Part shown: piece by piece, positions 34,155 to 34,643 of the stretch | How positions within the stretch are numbered: position 1 is the first letter of the stretch | How the letters are laid out: each line of letters begins with the position of its first letter | From: Cyanobacteria bacterium SW_9_44_58 | GTDB lineage: Bacteria > Cyanobacteriota > Cyanobacteriia > Cyanobacteriales > Rubidibacteraceae | Direction of reading: 5' to 3' | Length of the DNA: 34,643 nt | Assembly (NCBI GenBank): GCA_003021905.1 | Contig: PXPI01000097.1 | Coordinates: 1 to 34,643, forward strand | The notes under the pieces: generated by a model | The model's database searches: none | The model's input: only the letters and a program-made list of their open reading frames with translations | Told to the model about the DNA's origin: nothing | Program-made: the position numbers and the translations under genes

Positions 34155-34560
34155 ACGGTTACAAGCCCCTGATTTATTTAGCGGCTGGGGCATTCGCACC
34201 CTCAGTAGTCTCTCCCCAGCTTACAATCTAATGGGTTATCATTTAGTAACCGTCTGGCCCCATGACAATGGCATTATTGCTTCGGGGTTACGCGCCCTTG
34301 GTTTCACAGACCAAGCCTTAGAGCTAGCCCAAGGAATTTTTGATTTATGTACCCAGCAACCTTATTATCGCCCACCCGAACTTTTCTGCGGCTATGAACG
34401 AACCCCAAATGCTTCGCCGGTTTGCTATCCTGTTGCCTGTTCTCCCCAAGCTTGGGCAACGGGAACCATCTTCCAATTGTTGGAATTAATGGTTAATCTC
34501 CAGCCAGATGTCCCTAGCAACTGCTTACAGAAGTCGCCGCACGCGCCCACATGCTTTTAG

Positions 34561-34643
34561 CCGTGGGATATAAGGCGAGTTAGTCGAGGGGGTTCAATCT
34601 CCCTGAGACTGACAAACTCCGAATCAGTTCTCTGATAACATCA
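34561..34643. other. Window end: unassigned DNA with a weak hairpin
   Basis: One frame from about 34521 to TAG 34583 reads LLTEVAARAHMLLAVGYKAS, a plausible protein C-terminus that differs in frame from the debranching remnant; it may be a third gene fragment. AGTC/GACT and AGGG/CCCT (34582-34610) form a hairpin with an internal loop, without a T-run. Nothing else is supported. Confidence 0.25.

Larger units (their letters stand above)
33472..34560 (+). pseudogene. Amylo-alpha-1,6-glucosidase / glycogen-debranching-type enzyme, C-terminal half, two frameshifts
   Basis: Joined directly to the GT4 remnant. Frame A (33472-33849) reads ITLADYQGKVEDQWREEAPG, GEVPHTPYYGTVDATPLWLI and GWKDSGD, which carries the expected acid residue. 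A 5-bp tandem duplication at 33841-33850 shifts it to frame B (EGAIALSEVQGYIYAAKMRL to ITSNPGHC and KARSVA). A 16-bp tandem duplication at 34123-34154 shifts it back to frame A (AERLQAPDLFSGWGIRTLSS, NLMGYHLVTVWPHDNGII, YRPPELFCGYERT, CYPVACSPQAWATGTIFQLL). The final KSPHAPTCF does not look like the family C-terminus. About half the N-terminal protein and the extreme C-terminus are missing. A role in glycogen or oligosaccharide turnover is inferred from the family only. Confidence 0.85.

Noticed and set aside
34582-34610. tRNA T-arm-like GGTTCAATC motif
   Set aside because: No acceptor stem, anticodon arm or D arm can be built around it; it is simply the loop of a small hairpin.
1-34643. CRISPR arrays, insertion sequences, phage, toxin-antitoxin or defence genes
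   Set aside because: No regularly spaced repeats, transposase or integrase motifs, or recognisable defence or toxin proteins were seen on either strand.

Overview
The window is chromosomal DNA of a cyanobacterium. The evidence is the content: ndhN of photosynthetic NDH-1, an RpaB/Ycf27 response regulator, a CCB2/CCB4-type cytochrome b6f assembly factor, the SphR-SphS-PhoU phosphate module, the cyanobacterial form of the large ribosomal-protein cluster (no rpsJ at its head, no rpsN or rpmD inside), and repeated HIP1 octamers (GCGATCGC). AT-moderate coding DNA and protein style suggest a unicellular chroococcalean lineage, perhaps near Halothece/Euhalothece/Dactylococcopsis; I cannot name the species from the sequence alone.

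Layout. (1) 1-13.0 kb holds single genes and short operons on both strands: nadC (+); sphR-sphS-phoU-trmB (read leftwards); a creatininase-family gene (+) convergent with radA (-); divergent from radA, rpaB plus a CCB-type gene (+); ribD (-); a HAD hydrolase (+) convergent with mreD (-); and a vWA-domain gene downstream of ndhN (-). (2) A 600-bp gene-free leader (12987-13587) separates ndhN from the ribosomal-protein cluster. (3) 13.6-30.9 kb is that cluster, all on +: rplC-D-W-B, rpsS, rplV, rpsC, rplP, rpmC, rpsQ, rplN-X-E, rpsH, rplF-R, rpsE, rplO, secY, adk, infA, rpmJ, rpsM, rpsK, rpoA, rplQ, truA, rplM, rpsI, rpmE, prfA. It supplies ribosome subunits, the Sec translocon, initiation and release factors and the RNA polymerase alpha subunit. 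(4) gpmI and secG follow, closed by the one strong intrinsic terminator of the window (33090-33126). (5) 33.26-34.56 kb is a decayed region: pieces of a GT4 glycosyltransferase joined to the C-terminal half of an amylo-alpha-1,6-glucosidase/glycogen-debranching-type enzyme. Two frameshifts there are each explained by an exact short tandem duplication (5 bp and 16 bp).

Most of the window is conserved housekeeping DNA and I found no new multi-gene system (no CRISPR, transposase, phage or defence genes, and no tRNA or rRNA). The observations most worth checking are the composite pseudogene and how it broke, the complete absence of HIP1 sites across about 15.8 kb of the ribosomal cluster, a possible relic ORF in the long rpsK-rpoA gap, structured leaders before rplC and rpaB, and a promoter with an embedded inverted repeat before rpmJ. 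All hairpins, promoters and site counts were found by eye, without folding energies or database searches.
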